Part shown: positions 1-12,261 of the stretch, one piece after another
How positions within the stretch are numbered: position 1 is the first letter of the stretch
Layout: each line of letters begins with the position of its first letter
Assembly: GCF_964340395.1 (NCBI RefSeq)
Contig: NC_135564.1
Coordinates: forward strand, 193,501-257,500
Direction of reading: 5' to 3'
DNA from: Glandiceps talaboti
Lineage: Eukaryota; Hemichordata; Enteropneusta; Spengelidae
DNA: 64,000 nt
Position numbers and translations under genes: made by a program
The notes under the pieces: generated by a model
Told to the model about the DNA's origin: nothing
Database searches by the model: none
The model's input: only the letters and a program-made list of their open reading frames with translations

Positions 1-23
1 TTTACATATTTATTTTGTCACAG

Positions 24-93
24 CTGAACAGCCAGGCATTAAGGATGGTTATGTTCCTACAGGCCTAGTCAGCACTATAAACCTGCCACCTGG
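24..93 (+). CDS. STAT-like exon A, phosphotyrosine tail motif
   Basis: A 70-nt exon between acceptor tcacag and donor gtaagt. It encodes EQPGIKDGYVPTGLV and ends in phase 2. The Tyr of GYVP is the likely JAK phosphorylation site by analogy with STAT5/6. Confidence 0.75.
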
Positions 94-3000
94 GTAAGTC
101 AATATTTACATATTATGCATATACTTAAAACTTCCACCTGTGCAAGTTTTTATGAGCATAGAATTCATAGCTATTAGCCCATAGGGGCGTGTAATATTTC
201 ATATTATCGGTCACCAAAAGTGAAATCAATTCCAGTATACATAGACTGACAGTTTAACACAATAAAAATGCAGTTGTATTGGAAATCATAGAAGTAAACT
301 CACCAGGAAACTGTCTAGAACTTTTGGCAATCCATGGTTCCGGGTTTAGTGATGAGATGTACTTTTGATTTTGAAATACAGCGGTCGTCTGACGTTGTTA
401 GTCAATGCCTCTTTCTCAGCCCATCAGCAGTGAACATTTGACAGTTACGTCACTTGACTTGCCTTTGACATACAGAGGACTTTATACAACACTCGCTCAT
501 TATAAAAGGTCCATTTTTCTCGTTACAAAAGAATTTTTTGCCCCTAGTGGTAGTGTGTAACTTCACTTGGCACCTATTCTTCATGCAGGTTTGTTTTTGT
601 AATTCATACGATATTTTCCTAAGAAAACGGCAATCTTAGCAAAAATATGTGCCCCTGTATATTAGCCTGTTGTGTACACTAGTTCATATAGTGTACATGT
701 ATACATAACATGGAAAATAGCGACATTGGGTAGTTTATATTGGCATAATATGTATGCATTAAAAATATTACTAGTCTGAGAGTAGTTTATATTAGCATAA
801 TATGTATGCATTAAAAATATTACTAGTCTGAGAGTAGTTTATATTGGCATAATATTCATGTTAATTATCTGTCACCTAGATGACTTAATATTAGCATATC
901 TTTCACTTTGGTAAAAGCATATTGATATATACATATCATTAAAAATGTAAGTTTGGTGTATATGTATATTATTGCATGATGTTACCAAAATTTGGAAATA
1001 TATATGTTTTTTGTGATGGTCAGTTCGCCGGTACAAAACACCGTTCGATGGCACAGAAGTTGATGTTGTCAGCCATTTTGATTTCTCTACTGCTGCAGCT
1101 CTTCACAAAGCTTCTTCCTGATTGGTTTAAGGCAATGAAACAAACATAACTCATGAGAGTACAAGCCATATAGATGAAACAATAGTAGTTTTCTGAAGAG
1201 ATGGGTAGGAGTTGAAATCGTTGAAACCATTCCTTAACAAGACAAGATGCCCTCTGAGTGAAAGAAGTTCATATTAACTTTGTCAGCTATCTTGATTTCT
1301 GCACTGATTCAGCACTTTACAAAGCTGCTTCCTGATTGGTTAGTCAATGAAATAAAGCAAAAGTCACGAGGGCACCAGTTAAGAAAAGATGATTTAGGAT
1401 ATACATGACATATGGTTTTGACTTTTATATCATCAATACATGGTATTTGTTTTACATGTTCTAACTACTTTTTTATGTTTGTCAGTACAGTAACATTCCT
1501 AAACAGTCAAGTGTTGAGAAATCACGATGTTCGACAACATGTTGTGTCCATACATAAACATTGAACCGCAAGGGAACATAATTATTCATAATTCATAGCA
1601 CATAGAAATTTTGTTATGTAAACTGATGTTTATCTTCAAAATTTTGAAAACATTTGCTTTAAATCTAATCAGATCAAACTGTACAAATAACAAGAGACAA
1701 ACTTTAGTTTTGGATATGTATGAATAAGACTGATGAATCCTGTGATTCAAATCTTACATGAGTAATGCAACAGCCAAATGAAATGACTAATTAGGGGGTA
1801 GAACAGAGGTTTCTCCATTAATCTTAGCATGCAAACAGAGGTTTACACAACTGTGTCAATTTCAGTATCCAGAAAAAAATAAACTGACACAATAAAACAC
1901 ATCAAATGTTACACTTGATCAATGGTATTTCTCAAAGAAACGTTGAAAGATTGTCATAAATTTGTTGGTCTAATGTTATTATGGATCAGTGTTCTACAAT
2001 ATCTTTTGAAAAACAAAAAAATACACTAGTAAACTGGTAAGAATTCAAACCAGCATGATAGTAAAGATTTTGATAGAGGTAAAGTCTAGTATCACAGTAT
2101 TGACTCATTGCAACTAAAATAATGAGACAATGAAGCAGAGATTAAGAGAAATATAGACAAACAAATTGATATTTTCAATGTTGAAAGTTTGCCATAATAA
2201 CCAAATAGCTAATGTTTTTTTGAAACCAATGTCTTACATAGTGTCCATTGTCTTTAAAATGTTTTGTGACATATTGTGGGAACCCTTGTTGATTACTTCT
2301 TGTCCATATTAGAGAATTAGATGTCATTGAATAAATATATTTTAGTGGTAAAACCCATGGAAAATGGCCAAAATTAATACTAATGCACCTGGAAAACTGA
2401 CAAAAAAAACTCTGGAAAATGGGCAAAATCAATACGAATGCCCCTGGAAAACTGACAAAAAGCGCTGGATTTTGTAAGTGTATGAACCCTGATATCAGTT
2501 TATTCATTGTGTTTTTCTGTTGGCAGTATGGGTGATGGTGGGCCCATGAGTCCACCTACTCCTAGAGGTATGGAACAACCATTGTCACCAGCATCAACCA
2601 TTGGAAATCCAGGCTCAGTTCAAAGTACAGACACAACAATGACAGACATGAATAGGTAAAGCCAAGCCTTTTGACTTCTAGTTTATGTATATGTATTCGA
2701 TTGACTTGATCATCTATGTAAATTTGTGTATTCAATGTGGCTGTTATGTAAAAAGTAAAAGAAATCAACCCTCAATCTGACAAACACACAGCAGACAATA
2801 CACACAAAACACATATTCTTGTATACCTTAAACATGGGATACCAGTTAGCAGATACCATGCACACTCAGCTAGGGATGCCTGTTAACATTATGCACACTC
2901 AGCTAGGGATGCCTGTTAACAAATATTATGCACATTCAAATAGGGAAACTTATTAACAGATATTATGCACACTCAACTTGGGATGCCATGCACACTCAGC

Positions 3001-4439
3001 TAGGGATACTTGGTTATAGAAATATTATGTATTCAACTAGGGATGCATACTAAGATGCCACACACACTCAACTAGGGAATACATACTAAGATGGATACCG
3101 AACATGTACACTGTGCTAAGGATACCTAACATTGAGACAATTCACACTGAGCTAAGGATACCAAACATTGAGATAATGCACACTGAACTAAGGATACCTA
3201 CCATTGATATAATGCACACTGAGCTAAGGATACCAAACATTGAGATAATGCACACTGAACTAAGGATACCTACCATTGATATAATGCACACTGAGCTAAG
3301 GATACCTAACATTGAGATAATGCACATTGAGCTAGGGATACCTAACACTGCGATAATGCACACTGAGTTAAGGATACCTAACATTGAGATTATTCATTAT
3401 GAACCACAGTCATCTGACATTTGATAGTATATCAGTTATTGAGATGTAATCATCATTAGAATCATTAGATAAAGCAGTTAAAGAATGTTGAGATGTAATC
3501 ACCATTAGAATCATTAGATAAAGCAGTTAAAGAATGCTGATATGTAATCACCATTAGAATCATTAGATAAAGCAGTTAAAGAATGCTGATATGTAATCAC
3601 CATTAGGATCATTAGATAAAGCAGTTAAAGAATGCTGATATGTAATCACCATTAGGATCATTAGATAAAGCAGTTAAAGAATGCTGATATGTAATCACCA
3701 TTAGGATCATTAGATAAAGCAGTTAAAGAATGCTGATATGTAATCACCATTAGAATCATTAGATAAAGCAGTTAAAGAATGCTGATATGTAATCACCATT
3801 AGGATCATTAGATAAAGCAGTTAAAGAATGCTGATATGTAATCACCATTAGAATCATTAGATAAAGCAGTTAAAGAATGCTGATATGTAATCACCATTAG
3901 AATCATTAGATAAAGCAGTTAAAGAATGCTGATATGTAATCACCATTAGAATCATTAGATAAAGCAGTTAAAGAATGCTGATATGTAATCACCATTAGAA
4001 TCATTAGATAAAGCAGTTAAAGAATGCTGATATGTAATCATCATTAGAATCATTAGATAAAGCAGTTAAAGAATATTAACAAGCCACCTTTCCTTTCTCT
4101 TTCTCCTCCTCCCCTTTGTATATGTCTTGTCTTCCTCCAATCCTCTCCTCATCCATCCTCCTCATCTCCTCTTGCTGCTTCTATTTGCATCAGTTAATTG
4201 CAATCGACTCCAAGAGGATCTATAATCAAATCATTTTCCGCTCTTCCCTGTATTTTTCAAGCACAGCTAATGCTGAAGGAGAACTGACTCAACTCACAGC
4301 CGATGACATCAGTGTGCTAGCTAATATCTCATTCACCGATGACTTTGGTATTGAAGGCACTGAAGATTTCGAAGCCATTATGGCTGAGGACGTGGAGAAT
4401 TTGATCAGCCGTGCCGTTGGAGGACAACCTTTGCCATAA
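24..4439 (+). CDS. STAT-family transcription factor, C-terminal end (3 exons, 5' partial)
   Basis: STAT proteins are latent cytoplasmic transcription factors activated by tyrosine phosphorylation. Three plus-strand exons (24-93, 2527-2655, 4262-4439) join in phase to give the last 124 residues and a TAA stop at 4437. The first exon encodes KDGYVPTGLVSTI, which resembles the phosphotyrosine tail that follows the SH2 domain in STAT5/STAT6 (GYV-x-P type). A Pro/Ser/Thr-rich linker follows, with SPPTP and LSPAS, and then an acidic tail with DDFGIEGTEDFEAIMAEDVE. That tail recalls the acidic helix ending the STAT5 transactivation domain. The SH2, DNA-binding and coiled-coil parts would lie upstream of the window. 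Splice sites are canonical: cacag/CTGAA, CCTGG/gtaagt, ggcag/TATGG, AATAG/gtaaag, tcaag/CACAG. The family call rests on two short similarities and is an inference; phases and stop are read directly. Confidence 0.65.
94..2526 (+). other. STAT-like intron with local duplications
   Basis: An intron without convincing coding sequence. It holds a 52-bp direct repeat present about 2.5 times (731-860). A roughly 70-bp segment at 1072-1140 recurs diverged at 1285-1360 (both read 'cttcctgattggtt'). Confidence 0.6.
2527..2655 (+). CDS. STAT-like exon B, Pro/Ser-rich linker
   Basis: A 129-nt exon. With the GG of exon A it encodes GMGDGGPMSPPTPRGMEQPL and ends DTTMTDMN. Two SP/TP sites are possible proline-directed kinase sites. 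The donor is AATAG/gtaaag. Confidence 0.8.
2842..3080. repeat. degenerate tandem repeat
   Basis: Irregular copies of a unit containing 'cacactcagctagggatgcc' with variable spacing. It merges into the next array and lies in the intron between STAT-like exons B and C. Confidence 0.7.
3104..3400. repeat. 36-bp minisatellite, about 8 copies
   Basis: The unit contains 'ctaaggataccaaacattga' and 'gataatgcacactgag'. Because 36 is a multiple of 3, it gives a spurious 12-residue repeat ORF on both strands. Confidence 0.9.
3437..4075. repeat. 49-bp minisatellite, about 13 copies
   Basis: Near-perfect units containing 'taatcaccattagaatcatt' and 'agataaagcagttaaagaat', differing mainly by an A/G change in 'tagaatc/taggatc'. 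The array ends about 185 bp before the last STAT-like exon. Confidence 0.95.
4262..4439 (+). CDS. STAT-like terminal exon, acidic activation tail
   Basis: A 178-nt terminal exon after acceptor tttttcaag. It encodes STANAEGELTQLTADD, then a helix-prone acidic stretch ending LISRAVGGQPLP and TAA. The alternative acceptor at 'cacag' four bases downstream would put a stop directly in frame, so the 'tcaag' acceptor was chosen. Confidence 0.8.
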
Positions 4440-7400
4440 TTACAGTGAAGCAAGCTTTCTCTTCTCTCACTCATTATTATAGAGTTGTTTGAAAAAAAAA
4501 TTGAAGTAATCATAAAAATGTATTGTATATTTTGTTATTTTCTTGTAAGAAAATTCATTCAGACATCACTATAGCATATTTTATCAATGCTTTATCATTT
4601 CACAACCATATTTGCCTTGCATAGTGAGTACCGGGGGTATTAAGACATAAAGTAATTCCATCATGGAAATGAATTCTACTATAATTCATAATATAGTAAG
4701 TCTCCAAGACCTTTTGAACGGTGGAGGGGTGAACTTTGGGGAGAGGTGGCGTGAGGAAGAGTGTGGAAGAAGGTTGAGGTTGAGGATGAGAAAAATCAGT
4801 GTTGTATAATCATCTCATAGCCATACAGGAGACTGGAAGAGTAAGGCTACGATTGCATGGTGGGAATTCAGTCTAGAGATACTGAGGGGAGTGAATATGT
4901 ACAACTGACTGTCCCACTGCTCATCATGGAGTTAGCTAGTCAAGGAAGGAATGATTTAGCCAGGTGTTAAATTTTATAGTAAATTCAATGTTAAACTTGT
5001 ATTTGCAAGTTTAGATCTTCAATTGCTAATGATTTGTGACAAGGAATTTTTATGTAGCAATATTTTTTCAAAAAAAAAGATAAGAATTTTTGTAGTTTAG
5101 AGGGCAGTATACAAGACCAGGAAAAAATCGGTGCACTGTAGGAATGCAGTTGTGTCCATTGATATGTGCGTTATATAAGTCAGTTTTCAAGGCTTTTGAG
5201 AAAGACTTGATAAATTTGACATTATAAGTGGAGTGAGGTATTGTCTTATGGTAATGTAATGTCTAAAGTGATTAACTAAAGGAGTTACGCTTTTTGAGTT
5301 AGTTTTATGAGTCAATTTTAACCCCTGTTATAGCTTTAATAGTCAGCTAATTTTGGTTACGTAAAAATCAATTAAAAACTTCACAAATATGGTATAAATG
5401 TCATCTAGTGGTAGTACCAGCTATAGAATGGTCACATGACCAAGAAGAGTAGTCATTTACAATACTAAAGACATCCAAGTGATTCTCATAAAAAGAATAA
5501 TTCTAGTTTCAAATTTACATTTTAAGCCCAAGTTGCTGTAACTATAATTATTTTTTCACAATTTGTATTCTTATTTACAACTCAACAATGTTGTTGTCCT
5601 TGCTGAAATGTGTATGTTTGTCTAGTGCCTAATCCTATCATTATCCTACAAAATTTATATTTTCTTATGAAATGATGGTCTGAACTGTTTATTTGTACTG
5701 TTTTCATATGGACGTCAAGTCAGTGTACACAGTACCATCAACAACAAATAGCCAGGTACTTCAACTTATTACAAGATGTCAATCACTTCCAGTAAAGGCT
5801 TTGTGTATTCTTCAGTGGGCACAAAATAACAACAACAAAAAAGTGAAAATGTTGTAGTTACTATAAGGCTTTAAAACTAGATAACACAATTCTTGGTTTT
5901 TTTGGAGATAGTGCTTCGTTTTGTACATGTATTGTTTTACAGTATACCATAGTATGAGTTGTGCTGTAAAGTATGTACATGGATTTGTACTATGATACAT
6001 TGTATTACACTCTTTTTTTTTTATAATTCTTGTATTTTCCATAAGTAAAGACTACTAGATCTAATATATAGATTATCTGTGTATTTTATGTGTCTGTGGC
6101 TTGCTTCACATCAAATCAAATTATGGCAAAGCATTGGAAAATCTTGTGGCCTCATTTAAAAGATATTTCATCTATTCCTAGTGGCATAGGAACAATAACT
6201 GAACCTGAAGTGCTGTGAGAAATGGGCATTATTCCCTGTTACCATGGTAATAATCATGGCAACTTCTTAGTCTAAAAATATCAGTACAGTATAAGCAATA
6301 GTTTTCTTAATTATTTTGCACAGGTGTACATACGCTAAAAGACATGCTGTTGATAATAGTAAACAAGTTTCAGTGTTTCAGTCATTTTCACCAAGCTTTG
6401 TACTTTTGTGGTCTGTCTTATTCCAGATATTTAGGTTTTTATTTTCACTGCATGGCAGGAAATTAGTGTAGGTCAAATTCCACCATGTCTGGAATACAGT
6501 CATGCTTGCCAATTTATGATTAGAATAATTCAATACCCAAGATATACAGGACTATATCATTATTCCAAGTTCTTTGTACAATTTGACCATTTGTGTCATA
6601 TTTTTTCTTTTGACTTGAAAGAATGTGTATTGTGATATAAAGTGTTTCAATGAATACAAAGATTATATTGCATTGGTGTATTCTTATCTGTAATGGTAGA
6701 CATATTGAATGATGATTCATGGGTAATCTCTGGCAGTCATTTTGGAATAATGAACCATGGATAGCCAACCAAGGCCAGGTAAACTATGTGTGACGTGCAG
6801 TCGTGCAGAAGTCAAAATTGTGTGTCGTGAAAATCATGTGAATGCAGACGAGTACATTTTTGTAGGATTTTACAGCTGTCGATCGTAGATTTTATGTATT
6901 AAAATATCATGAACTTATATTTGTGATCAGAAGTCTTTTTTTTCTTCTCTTATAAAAGTGGCAAAGAGTGTATTGTAGTATGTTGCAGCTAGTGCTTGAC
7001 TTATCAAAATGAAACTACCAAAAAAATTGTAATGACTAAAGAGAGCCTTCAGTAATTAAAAGGGGAGGGCCAGAGCAAATCAAGCCCAGGTTGTTGTGTA
7101 AAATGTGACCTTTCCGTGAACCTGGTGTGCTAAAACATGACCCTCTCCCAGCTCAGATATATTTAAAACATGGTTTAACTGGTTCCTGGTGGTAGAGAGT
7201 CCAGGATTAGCAGTCAGGACGTCATGGGTTCAAATCCCACTAGAGACCAAGGATTTTGTCTATGACCAACTGAAACACAAGGTGAGTGTTCTACAGACTT
7301 GATGGGTAGGCTGTATCATAGCCCCAAACCTGAATGGATTTCTGTTGAAAGTGTTGTTGTGTTTATGTGTGTATTCATCTGCATAAAAAGGGATTCTAGG

Positions 7401-8300
7401 ATTCCCAGCTCAAAAAAAAGTTTGAAAATCAAAACGTTGAAATGCTGTCAGACATCAAAAAGGGTCACTACTTTTATCACAATGGCAAGCCATACAGGCC
7501 AAAAGTATTGTTCTTTTTTCAGGTTGTATTTTTTGGTACTACAGACTAATTTTAACCATTTCTGTTAGTTTTTTGAAGGAATCAACTCTTCTTTTAAAAA
7601 CAAAAACATGTTTCTTTCCGATAAACATGACCAGGAAATTGACTCCCCAAGATACAATAAGGTACTCATCAATCACAATACTTCCATAAGAGTTTGATAA
7701 GGTGTAAATGAAGACAAGTACACATGTAAGTTAATTAGATCATTGAACACATTATGCAGACTACTGTTCTGGTCTAAAAAGACCTGGTTTCTCTGCAATG
7801 TGACTTTTCTACTTGAATAAACAATGAAATAACATATACCAAGTACTGTTTGTAGCTCCATAAATTGCAAAACATTTTAAAAATATTATGTGTACAATAA
7901 ACAAACTTTTTACATATTTTGCATCTTTTTGCAATGTATTGAGTTATGAACACATAATTGGTATATGTTGTTTTACATTGTTTTTTCATGTAGAAAAACA
8001 TAGTAAAGTTTTATCAATTAAAAACCCAAAATAAATACCCCACTTCTCATCCATATGGCCACTTCAAGTAGGGAAAGAGATAAAGGCGAAACATTCAAAT
8101 GTTTTGACTGGTCACTTTATTGTAACATTTATACATACACATAATATTGAATTGAAATTTGAAAACAAAGGAATAAAAGTACATTAAGATTGCCACACAA
8201 AATGAATGAATAATGGCTTTTCAGTTCCATATGCAGAAAATAACGATCAACCTCTACCATTTCCAAATTACTCTGTGCACATCCCAACATTGTATTAAAT
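4440..8300 (+). other. 3' UTR and intergenic DNA, no gene seen
   Basis: Begins as the 3' UTR of the STAT-like gene; its end is not determined. Apart from a tRNA-like segment near 7187, no ORF here has splice sites or family similarity that I can support. Confidence 0.5.
7181..7260 (+). repeat. possible tRNA-derived SINE head
   Basis: An A-box-like element (TGGTGGTAGAG, 7187-7197) and a B-box-like element (GGTTCAAATCC, 7227-7237) have tRNA-like spacing of about 30 nt. The segment does not fold into a convincing tRNA by eye, so a tRNA-derived retroposon or tRNA relic is more likely than a working tRNA gene. No second copy is seen here. Confidence 0.35.
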
Positions 8301-8305
8301 ATATG

Positions 8306-9088
8306 CAGGGTGTCAAAAAAAGTTATTGTATTCCATGCATGCAGGGTGTCAGAAAAGTTATTGTATTCCATGCATGCAGGGTGTCAGAAAAGTTATTGTA
8401 TTCCATACATGCAGGGTGTCAGAAAAGTTATTGTATTCCATACATGCAGGGTGTCAGAAAAGATGTATTCCATACATGCAGGGTGTGACATCAGAAAAGT
8501 TATTGTATTCCATACACGCAGGGTGTGACATCAGAAAAGTTATTGTATTCCATACATGCAGGGTGTGACATCAGAAAAGTTATTGTATTCCATACATGCA
8601 GGGTGTGACATCAGAAAAGTTATTGTATTCCATACATGCAGGGTGTCAGAAAAGTTATTGTATTCCATGCATGCAGGGTGTCAGAAAAGTTACTGTATTC
8701 CATACATGCAGGGTGTGACATCAGAAAAGTTATTGTATTCCATACATGCAGGGTGTCAGAAAAGTTATTGTATTCCATACATGCAAGGTGTCAGAAAAGT
8801 TATTGTATTCCATACATGCAGGGTGTCAGAAAAGTTATTGTATTCCATACATGCAGGGTGTCAGAAAAGTTATTGTATTCCATACATGCAGGGTGTCAGA
8901 AAAGATGTATTCCATACATGCAGGGTGTGACATCAGAAAAGTTATTGTATTCCATACATGCAGGGTGTCAGAAAAGTTATTGTATTCCATACACGCAGGG
9001 TGTGACATCAGAAAAGTTATTGTATTCCATGCATGCAGGGTGTCAGAAAAGTTATTGTATTCCATACATGCAGGGTGTCAGAAAAGAT
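8306..9088. repeat. 35/40-bp minisatellite, about 20 copies
   Basis: The unit contains 'ttattgtattccatacatgc' and 'agggtgtcagaaaag'. Two length classes differ by an inserted 'gacat', and a third lacks 'ttattg'. Overlapping ORFs in several frames are repeat artefacts. Confidence 0.95.
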
Positions 9089-9099
9089 ATTTTTGATGA

Positions 9100-10040
9100 A
9101 TAAATAAGTTTTTAACATTAAATAGGTCAAGTTTATAGTGCCTTGTCATCATTCTCAAAAAAATTACTAGTTTTTATAGGGTTGACATGTTCAGTAGTTC
9201 AATATACCACTTGATGAAATGTAATGAAAGCGATATTTTTGAAATATCTGAACAATCATGGAAATGGCTGATATCTGGCAATTTAAGTGATCAAGCTAGG
9301 ACGGAGTCTTCTGTGTATATGTTGATGTCTTATGCCTACAACAGATAATGCCCATACCATTGAAACATGAGACTCAGCACACAGAGACTTCCTATATCAG
9401 TGTACAAATACACACTGAAATCAATGCTGACAGATACTTTAAGGCAGATAGTTTCTGACTTTATAGCCACTGGGTGTGTAATGTTCTACCCTTTCCATAC
9501 AAATAACTCAAGAAGTACATGTCAGATCAAAAATGAAACACAGTTTTGGAAAGATCTAAAAAAAAAAAGCCAAAACATTTCACCTGACAAGGCACTATAA
9601 GTTAAGTCAGACCATAAATTCATTGAACCAATCGGCCTCACTGTCACATATGCACTAGGTGCTGCAACCTGCATTGAAAAATACAACAGTTCAATCTAAC
9701 ATCTAAATTTTCATGTTTGGAAAAAGTGAAATACGTGTACATACAAAAAAAAACAATACCACTTGTGACATCATCACAATACCTAGATTGATGTGATTGA
9801 AAAGAAAGTCATACTGACAAAGTATACAGCAGAAATTATAATTGCAGTCAGTTTCAGTGATCAAACATTTTTTATAAGATCTACATTCAACAAAGAAAGA
9901 TCAACAAAAACGTAGTATAAGTTATAGCATAGATAGGGTCTATGGTTATAGACCGTGATGGTTGAGCAAATCTAGATCTGTACTACAAACAGTGAGCATG
10001 AAATTAAACCCAGCCCAAGTGTATAGTATAGATCTGTTGG
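9100..10040. other. intergenic DNA, nothing recognised
   Basis: AT-rich sequence between a minisatellite and a transposon copy. No supported exon, RNA gene or long repeat was seen. Confidence 0.5.
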
Positions 10041-10047
10041 CACCCAC

Positions 10048-11032
10048 CACAGACAAGTAACATGCAGATTGGAAACAAGCCATCTAACATTGTCCGAACG
10101 TAGCTTTGCGGGTAAACATTAATCTATTGTCATAGAAATAACTTTCAAACGCGTGAATCTGCCCGAATTCAATATAGTCTCGCATAAATCAACAAACCAC
10201 ATGATACTACACGATATTTCGATGGAAAAGTTTGCAATTCTACTGACAGAATCATCAAATGTAATAGATGACTTCCAACACTTGAACTCTAACGCAAACT
10301 TGGAGCCGACTAAGATCAAATATCGTTGACATGTAAACACATACCGTCTTGTGTTTGTCAACCGATACTATATACATAAACATGTGTTTGGCATGATGCA
10401 GGTAATTTTCCCAGTAGACACAACACTATTTTTTTATATTGATTGCGACAGGGGTACATGCATGTTTTGAATCAAAATAAAAACAATCAACTCTCAGTAC
10501 CATGCTGGAAAGCAAAACATACAATCAGATGACGCATTATTTTCCAAGAAAAATTACAAGCATACTGAAGATGTTTTACTGATGTGAAGCTAGCTTGCCT
10601 TCTTTATCAGTTAAAACATCATTTTCAACACATTTTGTATGTTTTTTGTTGTACAGTTTCACCTTGATCATGGCCACATTGGTACCGCTGTGGGGCCGGT
10701 GGGAACTCTGCTCCAGTAAATTGATCAGGAAACCCGGTAACAGCTTGTGTGTTCATTTTGACATGGGTAATGAATGCATAGCTGTTTCAGCAGAAATTGT
10801 CGGCTTCTGGTTGAAAATAACACTATCAGACCTTTGACCTTTACCGATGAAGCGGTGCTGTTTAAACAACAAAATACTGATAGTACCCGAAGAGGGACTT
10901 CGGTAGCTTTCGATGTAACATTGAAAGTGCAAGAGACTCTTGTAGCGTACCCGAGGCAAGGATCGAGCTGTTAATCCACAGATTAACACCTCGAACAATA
11001 GCCATTACCAATCTGTGTGTTACTTATCTGTG
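10048..11032 (+). mobile_element. non-autonomous TIR DNA transposon, copy 1 (985 bp)
   Basis: Starts CACAGACAAGTAAC and ends GTTACTTATCTGTG, a terminal inverted repeat matching at about 22 of 25 positions. It is flanked on both sides by the 7-bp duplication cacccac (10041-10047 and 11033-11039). A second copy at 17135 shares the same TIR core, a 7-bp TSD and subterminal sequence such as 'tctattgtcat'. No transposase ORF is present. A central motif 'ttgacatgggtaatgaat' is in the opposite orientation in copy 2, so one copy has an internal rearrangement. The superfamily is uncertain; a 7-bp TSD is not the usual hAT (8), Mutator (9) or Tc1 (2) size. Confidence 0.88.
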
Positions 11033-11082
11033 CACCCACCAACTGTGGTTTATTGCTTACACTAACTGGACATATGTCACTT

Positions 11083-11500
11083 ATCTAAGTATTTGTTGGT
11101 GTTACAAATTGAACAATGTTACTTATTTTGTGTTACAAAATGGTGAAATGTTACTTATCTAAGTATTTGTTGGTGTTACAAACTGGTGAGATGTTACTTA
11201 TCTAAGTATTTGTTGGTGTTACAAACTGGTGAGATGTTACTTATCTAAGTATTTGTTGGTGTTACAAACTGGTGAGATGTTACTTATCTAAGTATTTGTT
11301 GGTGTTACAAACTGGTGAGATGTTACTTATCTAAGTATTTGTTGGTGTTACAAACTGGTGAGATGTTACTTATCTAAGTATTTGTTGGTGTTACAAACTG
11401 GTGAGATGTTACTTATCTAAGTATTTGTTGGTGTTACAAACTGGTGAGATGTTACTTATCTAAGTATTTGTTGGTGTTACAAACTGGTGAGATGTTACTT
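11083..11500. repeat. 43-bp minisatellite, about 9 copies
   Basis: The unit contains 'ttacttatctaagtatttgt' and 'tggtgttacaaactggtgag'. It begins within about 50 bp of the transposon end, and its 'gttacttatct' matches the TIR sequence, so the array may have been seeded by the transposon terminus. Confidence 0.92.
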
Positions 11501-11598
11501 GAAGTTGAAGAAGGCTTTTAATATCAAACTTGTTGATCATTAAAATTGAACTCAACTATAATTTCCACTGTACCTGACACTGTACTTGAGTTGAGTTA

Positions 11599-11716
11599 CT
11601 TCAGACTACAAAATACCAACTATACACATTTTAGACTACAAAATACCAACTATACACATTTTAGACTACAAAATACCAACTATACACATTTTAGACTACA
11701 ACACATTTTAGACTAT
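11599..11716. repeat. 30-bp tandem repeat, about 3.5 copies
   Basis: The unit contains 'ttttagactacaaaataccaa' less its last base, followed by 'ctatacaca'. The last copy is truncated. Confidence 0.85.
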
Positions 11717-12261
11717 ACATTTATTATTTAAAGAAACAACTACAGTACACTGGAAGTATATAATGAAGTAAAGTGTAAATGTCGGTTCATACTTTATACA
11801 TCAACAAACATCAGTACACATCAAGAAAAACTACCTTTAAATTCCTACAGGAATCTTTCTCTTGATTGTTTTAAAGTGGAAAATTACCTTTACCCTGTTT
11901 TGTATAGAAACTATAATAGCCAATGTGATTATTACAGTGTATATTAGTTATTTGTCATTGACATCTAGACCTTTTAAGAAAGATGAAATCTTAGCACCCT
12001 CTAAAAACCAATTTACCCTATCTTGCCACACACAAGATAATCCAATACTTGTACTATAGAGGATACTTTCTGTGTTGAACATCAAACTACAAGTATGAAC
12101 TTAGCCCTGAAAATGTACCTTGATAGAGACAGGAATTGGATTGTTTCTTATGCTGAGGAAGAGAAATCACTTGTTTGGAAAAAACTTCCTCTCCTAAAAT
12201 GAATAACATATACAAATGCTGGGACTGGAATTGGAATAAACACAGTAAAGTAGAATTTTCA

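Noticed and set aside
2656-4261. Extra coding exon between STAT-like exons B and C
   Set aside because: Exon B (phase 2) joins directly to the acceptor at 4261 without a stop, so no additional exon is needed, and the interval is mostly tandem repeats.
7187-7255. Functional tRNA gene
   Set aside because: A- and B-box-like sequences exist, but I could not form a convincing acceptor stem and anticodon arm; annotated only as a possible tRNA-derived repeat.
8213-9103. Overlapping ORFs with SEKLLYSIHAGCQ-type repeats; CRISPR-like periodicity
   Set aside because: Unit length varies between 35 and 40 bp, the whole unit is conserved with no unique spacers, and the context is a eukaryotic genome. Minisatellite, not CRISPR or a gene.
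10595-10998. Small ORFs of 66-81 codons in both directions
   Set aside because: They lie inside the 985-bp TIR element, are not shared as ORFs by its second copy, and show no transposase motif.
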